Assembly (NCBI GenBank): GCA_025200525.1 | Contig: CM045761.1 | Span: 94,836,182 to 94,900,181 of the forward strand | Length of the DNA: 64,000 nucleotides | Reading direction: 5' to 3' | From: Camellia lanceoleosa | Taxonomy: Eukaryota; Streptophyta; Magnoliopsida; Ericales; Theaceae | Part shown: piece after piece, positions 35,588 through 47,791 of the stretch | Layout of the letters: every line of letters begins with the position of its first letter | How positions within the stretch are numbered: position 1 is the first letter of the stretch | Made by a program: the position numbers and the translations under genes | The notes under the pieces: model-generated | The model's input: only the letters and a program-made list of their open reading frames with translations | Database searches by the model: none | What the model was told of the DNA's origin: nothing

Positions 35588-37199
35588 CCTGAACTGGTGG
35601 TGGTGACTACCGAAGATAGAGCAAGGATCACTTTGGGAGCAGAAAGGAATGAGGATTTAGAGCCTGAGAGGTCTGCAAGATTTGTGTACGACTCGAGTGG
35701 TTACATCACTTCAACAGATCAGCCTAAGCCAAGGATGGAATTGCCAGTGGAGGTAGAGATCAGTGTAGTACGGGAGGATGGACCTAATCAGGGACTAGAT
35801 GACCTAGCGGAATTGGAGGACGATATCATGAATCTGCAATTCTTCAATGAACAGGATCTGAGAGACGTGACTGTCAACTGGTTTGATTTGAAAGGGTCAG
35901 CAGAAGCTACTGGGTGGCTCAGCGACGAGTCGGATATTATTGAGCAGCCTCAGCCAGAATAAGGACTGTCAAGAATTGGGACATCAACAGTGGCTGGAAT
36001 GGCCGGGAATCAGGAGCGACCGCCAGAGAGCACCGGTGTTAAGAATTTTGCTCGGGATTAGAGCATTTTGAGTACAGAAGATACTGAGTAGCAGGCTACA
36101 CTGAAGCAGTTTGAGCGGGAAAAGATTGAAGATCTGGAAAGGGCTAGAAAGGCCAAAGCCCCTACAGGGTCCGAATGTGCTGTGAGCACATGAACAGTTG
36201 TAATAGAACCAGATAGCTGCCTGTCGATGTCCGACGGCATGTGGTGGGAAGATGACGACCTATGTCTTGCCCACACCGATGAAGATTGGGGGGAGACCCA
36301 ACCGGATGATACCTGGTACGTGGGAGAGGTGGACCACATGACTAGGAGTGGGTGGTATTTCAAGCCCCCACACCTGGATCAACCAGAGGCGTCTGGGAAG
36401 GACAAGGAGGCGGAAAGGCAGAAAGAAAAATTACTCGAAGAGGAGGCTGTACTGAAACAGCTTAAGAAGATACAAGCAGACATCTCCATCTGTGGACTGC
36501 TTATGGCCTCAAGAGTTCATAGACAAGCTGTTCTTTCGGCGATGAACAAAGCCAAACTTTCAATTGATTCCACGCCTGAGCAGTTGGTGGGACTGGTCTT
36601 TCCCGGAGGAGCTTCCCTAACATTGACCTTCATTGACAAGGAACTGCCGCCTGAGGGCTCAGATCACAACAAACCACTCTACATCTTTGTGGAATGTAGA
36701 GATAAATGGATACCAGTGGTTCTTGTTGACACAGGATCTGCTATCAACGTGTGTCCATCAAGGACGACATATGCCATCGGGTTGAAGCCCGCTAATTTCG
36801 TGCCAACCGCCCAGGTGATAAGGGCGTATGACAATACCAGCAGAGAGGTGATTGGGACTGTGCAAATTCAGACTCAGGTTGGTCCAGGACAACACGATAT
36901 TTGGTTTTCATGTCTTGGACATTCCCGCAACCTTCAATTTACTCCTAGGGCGGCTGTGGCTGCACCAGATGAAGGCAGTCTCTTCCACCCTGCACCAGAT
37001 GTTGAAATACCCCCACGGAAAGAGGTTGGCCATTGTCTTTGGAAATTCGTCAATCCATCCGCTGCTAGAGGTTTCTACGCCAGTTCTAGATATCGAGCAT
37101 GGCACGGAGGATGTGTTCCTGTCAGGATTTACCCTAGTCGAGGCCCAGGTTGTACAGAACATTCTAGCTGTTGATGAGGGGCTATATGTCAGCGCATAA
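35588..37199 (+). pseudogene. Aspartic protease region of Tat element A (broken)
   Basis: Continues the gag frame. An acidic linker (35600-36500) is followed by the retropepsin domain: active-site motif VVLVDTGSAINV at about 36716-36750 and the closing motif FNLLLGRLWLHQ near 36937-36972. The protease cleaves the Gag-Pol polyprotein inside the particle. In-frame stops are TAA 35960, TAG 36059, TAG 36089 and TGA 36191. One extra T near 36903-36907 shifts the frame in the middle of the domain. The motif pair DTG and LLGR is clear, so the assignment is firm, but no active enzyme can be made. Confidence 0.85.
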
Positions 37200-38301
37200 T
37201 CAGTCTACCTTATAAACAAGCTCCTGCATATCCCCGGGATGGGATTAGGGTGCAGCGGCCGAAAAGGCGTTGCAGTATCGGCCGAAGTGCCACATAACCT
37301 ACACACCTTTGGTTTAGGTTATCTGCCTACCAAGGAAGACTAGGTGAGGAAAGGAAAAGAGATGGCCGGAAGGGCTAGAGCAAAGCAAACCGGGAAGCCT
37401 TATGAGTTGGTACACCGGCCCATCCAGGGCACCCTGAATGGACGCTTTGTCTGGAAGGGGGAAGACTTTCCATTCTGCAGCTTCCTAGAGCCATGGTTGA
37501 ATGCAGAGAGGCGGCGCTTGCCGGGATTCGAGATTTTCTTTGACTTGCAATTGTCCGGGAATGATGTTACCGAGAAGCAGACAGACCCACCGGCTGAGGC
37601 TGAGCAGTGCAAGGAAGAGGATTCCGAGAGCACCGAGATTGAAATGGGGGTAGCACTGGCTTGTCTACTATCAGATCCTCTGATCGTACATGAGTGCTTG
37701 GGGGATGACCTCTCAGTGTCTATGATTGGGAATGAAACGGCTGTGAGCCCATCTTCACACATTCTGGATGCATCCATCATACCCTCCCTCGTATGGTAAT
37801 ACGAGGAGGGATTCTTATCGAGCAGCACCGGGTCAGGTAGTGAGCCGGAATCTGATTCCACTGAGTTTGTGGAGTCGGAATCAGGTTCTAGCTCGTCTAA
37901 GTCTGAGTCCGATATTCTTGGGGGTGACAACCCGGATGCCACAGTCCTGTCTAGGTCGTCTTTTTCTTTTTCCTTTGAGTCTGTTGTAATAGAGGAATCA
38001 GGCGCTTTGGAAGTGCTTATTGAGAATTGTGCGGCTGTGGCCTTCGAGTACTTTTCTGTGCCCTTAATTTATTGCATTAATCAGGATTTTCAAAATTTTG
38101 ATGAAAACGACAAGGAAGAAACTCCTCCGGTTTTGTAATATTTGCTTGATCAAGAGCAGGAGAGGTTTGTAAAACACTTGGTTGATGAAATCATCAAAAT
38201 TAATGTTGGTATTGAGAAGGACCCGCGGCTGGTCCAGATCGGGTCCACGTTGTCTTCGGAGCAGCGCGAGCGCTTATTCGCTTTGTTAAAAGATTTCAAA
38301 G
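37200..38301 (+). pseudogene. pol: Linker and start of reverse transcriptase region of element A, truncated
   Basis: A single frame with a few stops. Acidic Ser/Glu-rich linker (37570-37920), then INQDFQNFDENDKEE (38076-38120), and then VQIGSTLSSEQRERLFALLK ending FKDV at 38298-38303, the segment just ahead of the RT domain in Tat elements. The frame is cut there by LTR E. The RT palm with its DD motif, RNase H and integrase are not found anywhere in element A. Confidence 0.8.
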
Positions 38302-41300
38302 ACGTGCTCCCGGGAACTCTCCGATATCCGCGCACGCGAGGGGGCGCGAATCTCGTTTTGTTCATGAGCTACTATAGTTCGGACTCAATGTCACAGTTCT
38401 GAATCTAATCTCGCAAAGTGCAATGTAAGACTGATAAATCACCAAAGAGTCCAAATTTGGCAAATCGTTTTGGAAAACTGATTTTCATAAAGAAGTGCCA
38501 AACATGAACTGCTTTGCCAGATACAGAGTTGCCACCTAAATATTTTGTTTTGGAAAATTTAGGAAACCCTGACTCGTGCCTAAGGCCATGTGTCCTTCAT
38601 CACCAAAGTTGCCTCGGCTCAGGAACTTGGGTACGAGAGGGGAAGGTCATGCAATGAGCACCCCCGCTCGCCCGATCAAAGATCGGCCTTTACTAAGCAT
38701 GATATTTTGTTTTTGAAAACACATGTGTCCTTATTCCGGTTAATTAGATAATCATACTACATGATGCGCCCAGCATGCAAGTATAGACTAGATCGCCTAA
38801 GTTGGAACAAAACATTGCATATCCGTTTGTTTGAAAATAGTTTGAAGTTTGCTACTCGCAAGTAGGCTAAATCGAGGATTTCAATGAATTGTTCTAATTC
38901 AAGTAATCCAACCTTCACCCACAGGCATCCAGGCAGTTAAACACTTAAGCAGTTAGCCTCATGGCAAGCATGCTATACATGGCAATCAATAACACACATG
39001 CAGTATGCTAAAGCGTAAACACTCACAGTGTACTCCAAGCCAAAACAGAGAACTAGTTAGAAATCATGCATGATCCTAGTTCATGTTAAGATGGCTAATG
39101 TAACACATGCAAGAATGCGACTAAAATAGACTCGGCTATTCTAGAATGGCATATGAAATGCAACAATTCGATACATATATTCAAATAGGAATTGAAATAC
39201 TATGCAGTTTGATTGATGCGCCGAGCCTGGTGCATGCAATACGAATGAATGATGCACGCATGCAAGTATAAGGATGCTAATTGAAATATGCCCTAATCTA
39301 ACCATCGAAAGTGGATAAAAAAAAAAAGGAAGAAAGAAATGGGGTTGGAAGACATGCATCACACACACGCATGCTTATTACAACATTTGCCCTCTCGACG
39401 GAGGGTCCGAATGAATACGCTAAGCTAATCAACTAATCTAATAATTTAATTAGATTAATTATTAAACAAGCAAATTGAATAACTAGCTACAACTAATTAT
39501 TACAAAATTTTAACTAATTAACAAGTGAATTAATTAAATTACAACACCGAATGCTAATTAACAAGCAAAGCACTAAATCAGGCTGCCTCAACTCTACTTT
39601 GAACAAGGAATGATGCATGCTCTCGATTCCCGTCCCGAAAAGCTCTCCAAATGCTCTGTAGATGCTCTGTCTGCAGGGTGTCCTTGAGAACTAGCTGCTA
39701 GATCTTACCAAAACAGTGCTGAGGAGTGCACCAGTGGCCTGCCAGCCATGAAGAGCTTCTGCCGACCCCTCTGCCGACCAAGAGTGTATACTGCCGGCCA
39801 CAAATGAAGAGCTGCCGACCAAAAATGGGAGGGTGCTGGCCACTGGTGTGCTGTGACACCAAGCTACAACAGAGCACAAAATAGAGAAAATGGAGTGTCT
39901 CCCAAGGGTATGTATGCATTATGCCACTCCATATCACCTCAAAACATCAAGGGAGAGGCATAATCGGATCCAAGACCATCAATCGCGCATCTCGATGCGT
40001 GATGGCCAAAGATCCAATATGTGCAAATTTCAATAAATGCATGACAAATAAGACACGAAGACCATCTCCTTATCATGAGGAATCAAAGGAAATGGAGACT
40101 AAGGGAGATTGGCTCATTTCATCACTTCAAGTATGAAATGAGCTAATCCACCTTGCGTTCAATACGACATCCGATTGAATGCAATGCAAAACATGCAAAC
40201 AACATGACATGCCAACAACATGATAATCTCGGTATGAAATGCACTATTCTAACATGCAAGCCATCATGCATAACATATTAAGGGGCCAAGAATACCAATG
40301 CTAGTGAGGAAGATAACACTATAAGCATGCATCACAATGCTCAAACATCCAAACCAGCTTAAAACAGAGTTGCACCATGCCCGAAATAGTGGCAAAACAT
40401 GCTAAGATAGAAGCTCAAAGGACTATGCAAACATGCATGCATGTTAGCCCAAGCTTAAGGCACAAAACACAACTCTCTAAAGGCATTTAAAAACATGAAA
40501 GAAGTGGGAATATAGTCATGCTATAAGCTCTGAAATGAAGTATTAAATGATGCCAAATCATCTAAATAGCTCAAAGATAGCATGCATGAGTCATTAAAAC
40601 ACAAAGCTAGCAAGGTCAATTGCACTACAGCTATACAAAGCATGAAGCATATGGAAAAGGCAACCCAAAACAATCCTAAAACGTGTTAAAGTGATACTAA
40701 AACATGTATGGAAGGAAGCCAAAACAAGCTAACATGAAGGGCATAAGGCACAATACATACAAGGCAAATATGGTGGATTACACTAGACCTATTAGGACCA
40801 AGCATGGAATGAATTAAGCAAAAAAAATTAGAGTTATATCATGGCATAATAACCCCAAAAACATATTGAAATGATAGCTCGCAAGCTTAGGCATGAAGGC
40901 ATACACAATGATCCATGTTAAGGTATAAAGGGGGAAACCCTCCAATGCATTGAATGAGTGATAAATGCAAGTGCATGACTGTAGACAATTCATTTTTGAC
41001 CGTCCTCAAGACTTGGAAGTCATCGTTTGAACACTCGATGATCATCCATGCTCGTGTTCGTTTTGAGTTCTCGGAGGTCTCGGCTACGCGCCTTGCCTCA
41101 AGATCTCTCAACTTGTCTGTTTTGTGCTTGGTTGTAGACCAAACACTTGTATTTTTGCTTCTAAGGGAAGAGGGTGGCTTGTTTGTCATCCTCTCAATCC
41201 ACCGGCCATGGCATGATGCCATCGGCCCCTTTTTCTTGCCATCGGCCAAGAGTGTTAGACGGTCGGCACTATATTTGGTCGGCCAGCACTTATGTTGGTC

Positions 41301-41390
41301 GATCGTCCATTTTTGGTGGCCGAACCCTGTTCATCTGCTTTATGCAAATATTTTATGCCAACTAGTGCAGCTGGCATCCACAATTCACCC

Positions 41391-41412
41391 CCTCCATACA
41401 CGTGTATGGAGG
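41391..41412. promoter_or_regulatory. 22-bp G-box palindrome of LTR C
   Basis: Identical to the palindrome at 28731-28752 although the surrounding LTR sequence is clearly diverged. The TATA box TATAAAG follows at 41462, 49 bp downstream. Confidence 0.7.
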
Positions 41413-42946
41413 GATTTGCCCTTTGCTTGGCTTCTCTTGGAAGCTTTAGAAGTTGAACTTCTATAAAGAGGGAGCCCCTCCTCCCTCCTCCAGGGTTCAG
41501 AAAAATTAGGTTGAGATGGTGAGATATAGTTTTGTATCTATACTCTCTTGTTTGATCCTATTTTGTGCTCAAAAGTGTTGTTTTGTCTTACTATTGTACA
41601 CAAACACACACTAGAACACCATCCTCTTGGAGCTGAGGTCCCTTGAGGTTGATTTCAGAGTTATTGGACTGGTTTTGGTCAGAGGAACCTACTGGAGCCT
41701 TGTTCTTGAAGAAGTTCTACAAGGGTGAGCAAAGTTGCTTTAGATACCCCTTTCTTGTTTAAGCTTTTAACCCTTCTTGCTTATTGTTTTGAGCTTAGTT
41801 TATAACTAATAAAAGTTCTGATTTTTCTTACTTTAGAAGTTTGTTTAAGCTCTCTTTGAGGTTTGGGGTTGTTTCCCCCCTCTTAGGCCTTGTTAGGCCT
41901 TGTTTTAGGCCTTGTTTTAGGCCATCCCTTTTGGCCATTGTTCTTGTCTTTGTATGACCTCTCTACCACTGAAATCCAGAGGATTTTCATTAGTGGAGAG
42001 GTGGTTTTGGTGTCTTAAATAGGAGAGGGTCATCCCCTCTCCTTGTCATCTTCAATGCTTGCATAAATGGCTTATGTTGGTGGCTTCTATGCCTAGCTTG
42101 TTTTAGCTCCATTTCAGTATATATTAAGCTTTTTTTTTCCATGATATAGCACTGTTTTGACTTGGTTTAGACATACCATGCATGCTTTGTATACTTGTCT
42201 TGTAATCCCATGATTTGCCTTAACATGCACCATGTTGTAACATGTCTTTTTAGCATGATTTTGTCTTAACTTCACGAAGCTTCTAGCCTTGTTTTAACAT
42301 GCTTAAGCTCTATTTTTCATTGTTTTGGTCATGCTTGCATTTTTTTGTATAGCTACCATACAATCTAGCTTGTTAGCTTTGGGTGCTTAAGTCACTAGCA
42401 TGCTTTACTTGGGCCATTTCAGTGATTTGGAATCATTTGTCATGTTATTTCAGTCCATATTTCATGCTTGTATGCTTGCATTTTTTATCCTTTCAATGTC
42501 ATGAAGAGTTAGTGTCTTATGTTCCATGATCGGGTCATCGTGCATGCCCCTATACTTAGGTCATTTAGATGCCATCTAAGTGGGTTTTTGAGTTTGTTTT
42601 AACATGCCATAAATCTGATTTTGGTTGTTTAAATCATACCATGTTTGGTTTTAATAGGTGTAGTGTAACACCCTCTTTGGTAGCCTTGCATGCCTCTTGT
42701 TTTTGGCATTGTGTTTTAGCATGTTTTAGCCTCATTCCTTGCATGTTTTAGACTCACTTTGACCTTCCTTGGGATTGTTTTGAGTGCCCTTGGCCCTTTG
42801 GGGCTTGTTTCATGTAGCCTTGGTTTGAGTCCCTTGGCTAGTTTCAAGTTTTAGGTTTTATTGCATGCCTTAATTGCATGGTTTGGTTGATTTGGCATCA
42901 TCCCTTGCATGATTTTAGGGCTTAACATGTTTGCCTAATATCCATG

Positions 42947-45900
42947 TGTAGACACACCATTTTTTACCAACCTTAAGACTCAGACGTCACCAACTGAGCG
43001 CTCGGTGATGTTGCATATTGTGCTCGTTCTGGAGTTTCAGAGTCCCGGCTGCGAGCCTTGCCTCCGGACTTCCGAGCTCTTTTATGCTTTGCCTCGGTTT
43101 GTGAACCAAGTCCTGTTTTCTCTGTTTTCTCTTCCCGAAGGGAGGGAGAGGTCTCGTAGACAATCTCTCAGTGGCCGCAGGCTACGTTTCGTGGTCATAG
43201 GCCACTTTTCCCGTTTGGAGACCAGTTTCCGATTTTCAGAGCCGTCGGCCGTGTGCCTCAGTTCGAGACCGCCTAACTACCTCCGTTTGCTCCGGTTTTT
43301 GGCACACACCTTGTTTCCTCTCCTTAGAGGGACATTGTGGCCCGGGAGACCACCTTCGTGGTCATACGCCACCTCCAGTGCTTCACAACCTGTTTTCGGG
43401 GCCCCGGGCCGCACATTTTGGCCCCCGAACCCTCGTTTTGCATTGGTTTGGGTTGATTTTTGGTATGGACCTTTGTTTCATTGATAGGAAGGTGTTAGGA
43501 TGGTGGGAGACTAGCAATTCTTTTGAAAACCATTTTCTCTCTCCTCCAGCCGATTTTTTTGACAGAAAGCTGTTTTTTCTTACTTTTGAGCCACAATTTC
43601 TAGTTTTTCATACCACCATTGTGTTGTGCACACCTGGAAGGCCACCAATATGGTAGGCCGACCAGTATTTCTTCTTGCCCCTTTTGAACCTTGCTAAAAA
43701 GCTGGTTTTCCTCTCTCTTGGGCCACTTTTTCTAGTTTTTCACCCTGCAGCTGTATTCTCCTCATCTGGGAGGCCACCTTTCTGGTATGGCTGGCCAGAA
43801 ATTCAGCTTGACCCTTTTGAACCCTGGTCGGCCAACTAGGGCATGTGGTCGACCGACCACTTGAACTGGTCGGCCTACCTTCTGCTTTTTGGCCTTCCCA
43901 AGTGCTTCACAGCTGTCCCAGCTGTGAAGCATTTGACCCACTGTCCGAGATTTTGACCATCTTTTTTATCCTTTTTAGTTGGTTTTGACCCCCTTTCTTA
44001 GCTTCTTGGAGAAGCTTGACTCTTTTGTCAAGCTTCTTGAGGAAGCTTGACCCTTTTGGTCTAGCTTCCTCAAGAAGCTTGACCCTTTTGGTTAAGCTTC
44101 TTTGAGAAGCTTTGAACCCCTCTTAAGACTTCTCCAAGAAGCCTTGGCTCTTCTCCTCTATATAACCAACTCTCCATCTCCATTTACAAGGGTTAGAAAA
44201 AACTAGCTGAGGCATATACATACAACTCTCCATATCTCTTTCATCCAAGCTTAAAACACCCTTGTTCTTGGTCATTTACACTACACCTCATAGCCTATCA
44301 CCTCCACTATCCATTCCAGCACCTTGAAGCTGTTTTTTAGAGGTTGAAGACTCACCTTATTGGTCCAGAAGTTGCTGCATTGCTGTGCTACAAGGGTAAG
44401 TCTCCATTTCCCCTTTTCTTGCATTATTTTGCTATATACTTTAGCCCTATTTGCTAGCATTTTTGGACTTTGGCATAGACTGTAAAGTGTCTTATTTGGA
44501 GCTCCTCTTGAAGTTTGATTCAGGATAATTTTCTGTTTGAGGTCTCCTACATCCTTGTATGTTTCATCTCTCTTTTAGGGCTTATTTTGCATGACATCTT
44601 AGCCTTACTTAAAAGCATTTTTGAGATTTTCTATGAACTAAAAAAAGTCTTATTTTGAGCCCCTCTTGAAGTTTGATTAAGGGCATTTTTCTATTTGGGG
44701 TCATATTCCTCTTGGGATGCTTCATTTCCTCATGATTAGGGCTATGCATTAGAGCATTCGCATTGGCCTTGGTTTGGCCTCTTAGAAACTGAAATCCAGT
44801 AGATTTTCAGTGGCTTAGATGTGTTCTTGAGAGCTAAAATCAGAGGGGGGTGACCCCCTCTCTCCTTGTTTTGTTTGTTGGCCCTTTTGGCCTTCCAAAG
44901 GCCCCCTTACTTGCATGTTGTGAAGTCACTTTTTAGGCCCAATTTGGTGAGTTTCAAGGTCTTCCTTAGCTCTTTCCTGAGCCTCTTTGACCCTATTTTG
45001 TGTCCCTTATGCATGTGTGGAACAATCCTCCTCAAGGCCTTTCAAGAGGACCTTTCATTGCATGCTTCCTTGACCTATTTCAGGGCCTTTTTGGTGAGTT
45101 TCAGGGCTGTCATAATTGATTTCTAGAGTTGATTTTGTCATGTTAAGTGTTCTTGTTGTATGTGTTGAGTAACCCCTTGCATGGCCCTCCAAAGGAGCTC
45201 ATCATTTTGCATGCATTGGATACATTTCAGTGGTTATTTGGGTATATTTTAGCACACCATGTTCCTATTTGTGGCTGTTTTGATGACCTCTCTCGTGCTT
45301 CATATACATGCCATGTAAACCATACTTAACTAGCCTATGTCGCATGTTGTTTTAGCCCTTCATGTTAGCACTTTTTGGCCATGCTTGAAACTGATTTGGT
45401 GCATGTTTAGGACTGCCTTGGCTCTGTTTTCATGCCTCATGATCAAATGATGTTGGTTTTGCTTGCTTGTAGTTCAATACACTTACTTAGCTTTGAGTTT
45501 CGGGGTCCATCCCATGCATATACTGAGGTGTGTTCATGTTTTGGGCTCATTATACATCATATTTTAGAGCTTTCTTGAATGCAATATTGCCATGTTTTGT
45601 ACTCTTTAAATGTGTTTGAGAGTCAAACTTGTATGCCATGTTTTCGGACCATTGAATCAGCTCCATTTTGTTGCATTCCGAGCCATCATTTTCGGCCATT
45701 TCCCCACTGTTTCAGACCTGCCTAGGGTCTGTTTGGGGTTGATTTTGCCTTTGGTGCATTGTTTTGGGTACCTCTAGTGTAACGCACTTCACTAGTTTCG
45801 GTACCCGGGCCCCCTAGCTTGCATTATGTGCCATATTTGCATGTTTCAGGACCATATTTTATGCTATTTCAGAGCTGTATCATGTCCCATCCTATGCCAT

Positions 45901-47791
45901 GTTTCATCCTTTGTCATGCTTAGTTAGAGTTGCATGTTATGCCTTAGGATCGGTCCTTTGCATCCATGCATGTTTGCATGTGTTTTGGTTGTCTCATTTC
46001 CATCACATGGCCACTGATGTGAGTGTGGCTGAGGTCCACTCATGTTGGTATAAGTCCATCGTGCATTGCGTATGCCCTTTTTGTCCATAGCATTGCGTAT
46101 GCTAGGTTGTATGTTAGAGCATTGTGTATGCCATCTCATTTGCATTGTGCTTGGGATAGGAGTTAGCCCAAGCATGGGAAACAAGGGACGTTTCGTACTC
46201 CAAGTGACGGAACGTGTCTCAATTCCCGGTTGCTGATACTCTGGATTAACCATGTTGGAGTCTAGGTCTTATTGTGTTTTCATGTGCATTCATTTCACAT
46301 CGAGTCGTGCAAATCGACTCCTCAGCCATCATGCATCGAGGCGTGTGATTGGTGGCATGAGGATCGAGGCATGCATACATATGTGAAAATACTTTGCTAT
46401 GCCCCTTTCTTGCTCTCTGTTGCATCAAATAAAAAATCAGCAGCTTTCTAAAGCCTTGCACAGCATTCCGGGATTAATTGCAAACAGAGGCAAATCGGGG
46501 CATCGCGATGGATTTCCGCGCCAAGCAACTCAAGCATGCATCATTCATCATTCGGAGCAGAGCTGAGGCGGTCCATGGCTTGCATGCTAATTTACTTGCT
46601 TTCCTAGATTAATTTGTTAATTAATTAGGGTTTTGTAATTATTCAGACTGTATTATTTATTTGGACCCTCCGAGTGAGGGCACAATTGTAATAAGTGTGC
46701 GTGTGTGTGATGTATGTCTTCTAACCCTACGTCTTTCTCGCTTTTATTTACCAGCTTATGATGGTTAGATTAGGGCATGTTTCAATTAGCATACTTATGA
46801 TAGCATGTTTGCATCATTCATTTGTATTGCATGCACCGGGCTCGACGCATCATACTAACTGCATTGTATTTTAATTCCGAGTTGAATACTTGTTAGTTAT
46901 AGCATTTCACATGCCATCTTTAGAATAGCCGAGCCTATTGTAGTCGCATTCCTACAAGTGTTGCATTAGGCACTTCGCATAGTTAAGATCATGCATGATT
47001 TCTAATTAGCTTCTATTTTGGCTTGGAGTACTCGGTAAGTATTTATGCTTTAGCATCCTTGCATGTGTGTGAGTGACTGCCATGATAGCATGCTTACCAT
47101 GAGGCTATTTGCTTATGTGATATACTTGCCTGAATGCTTGTGGGTGAAGGTTGGGTTATTTGGATTAGAACAATTCATTGACTGCGAGTTTTAAGCCCAC
47201 TTGAGAGTAGCAAATCATCTTGTTTTCTAAGCCCACCTGAGGGTGGCAAATCCACATTTTAGCCTACTTGCGAGTAGCAAACCGATTTCAAAAACAAACA
47301 TGAAATGTTTTGTTCCAACTCAGACGATCTAGTCTATACTTGTATGCTGTGCACATCACATAGTAAATCTAGGCTAATAACCGGAATAAGAGCGCATAAT
47401 GTTTTCAAAACTCAATATCATGGTTAGTAGAGGCCGATCTTTGATCGGGCGAGCGGGGGTGCTCACGAAATGACCTTCCCAAATCGTACCCAAGTTCTCG
47501 AGCCGAGGCAACTTTGGTGATGACGGACACATGGCCTTAGGCAATGAATCAGGGTTTCCTAAATTTTCCAAAATAAAATATTTAGGTTGCGACTCTGTAT
47601 CTGGCAAAGAAATCCATGTTTGGCACTTTTTTCAAAAATGATTTGCCGGATTTGGACTCTTTGATGATTCCTCGGTCTTGCATTGCACTCTACGAGATTA
47701 GATACAGGACTGTGACATTGAGTCCTGAACTGTAGTGAGCCCAATGAACAAAACGGGGGATTCCCTCTTGGGACGTTCGGGGACGTCTACA
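42947..47791 (+). mobile_element. Solo LTR D nested in LTR C (4.85 kb)
   Basis: Starts TGTAGACACACC and ends GGGGACGTCTACA. Flanked by CCATG at 42942-42946 and 47792-47796. Same family but a diverged subtype: the promoter region has an expanded 31-bp hairpin repeat in place of the single hairpin of LTR A, and no CACGTG palindrome. TATA box TATATAA near 44158-44164. Confidence 0.9.
44000..44120 (+). repeat. 31-32 bp hairpin tandem repeat upstream of the TATA box in LTR D
   Basis: Units start at 44000, 44031, 44063 and 44094, each AGCTTCTTGAGGAAGCTTGA-like followed by 'cccttttggt'. Each unit has an inverted AAGCTTC/GAAGCTT pair. It sits 40-160 bp upstream of the TATA box. Confidence 0.8.

Noticed and set aside
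43005..43484. 159-aa frame inside LTR D as an LTR-encoded protein
   Set aside because: The equivalent frames in LTR A and the 3' LTR are broken and shifted, so there is no sign of protein-level conservation.
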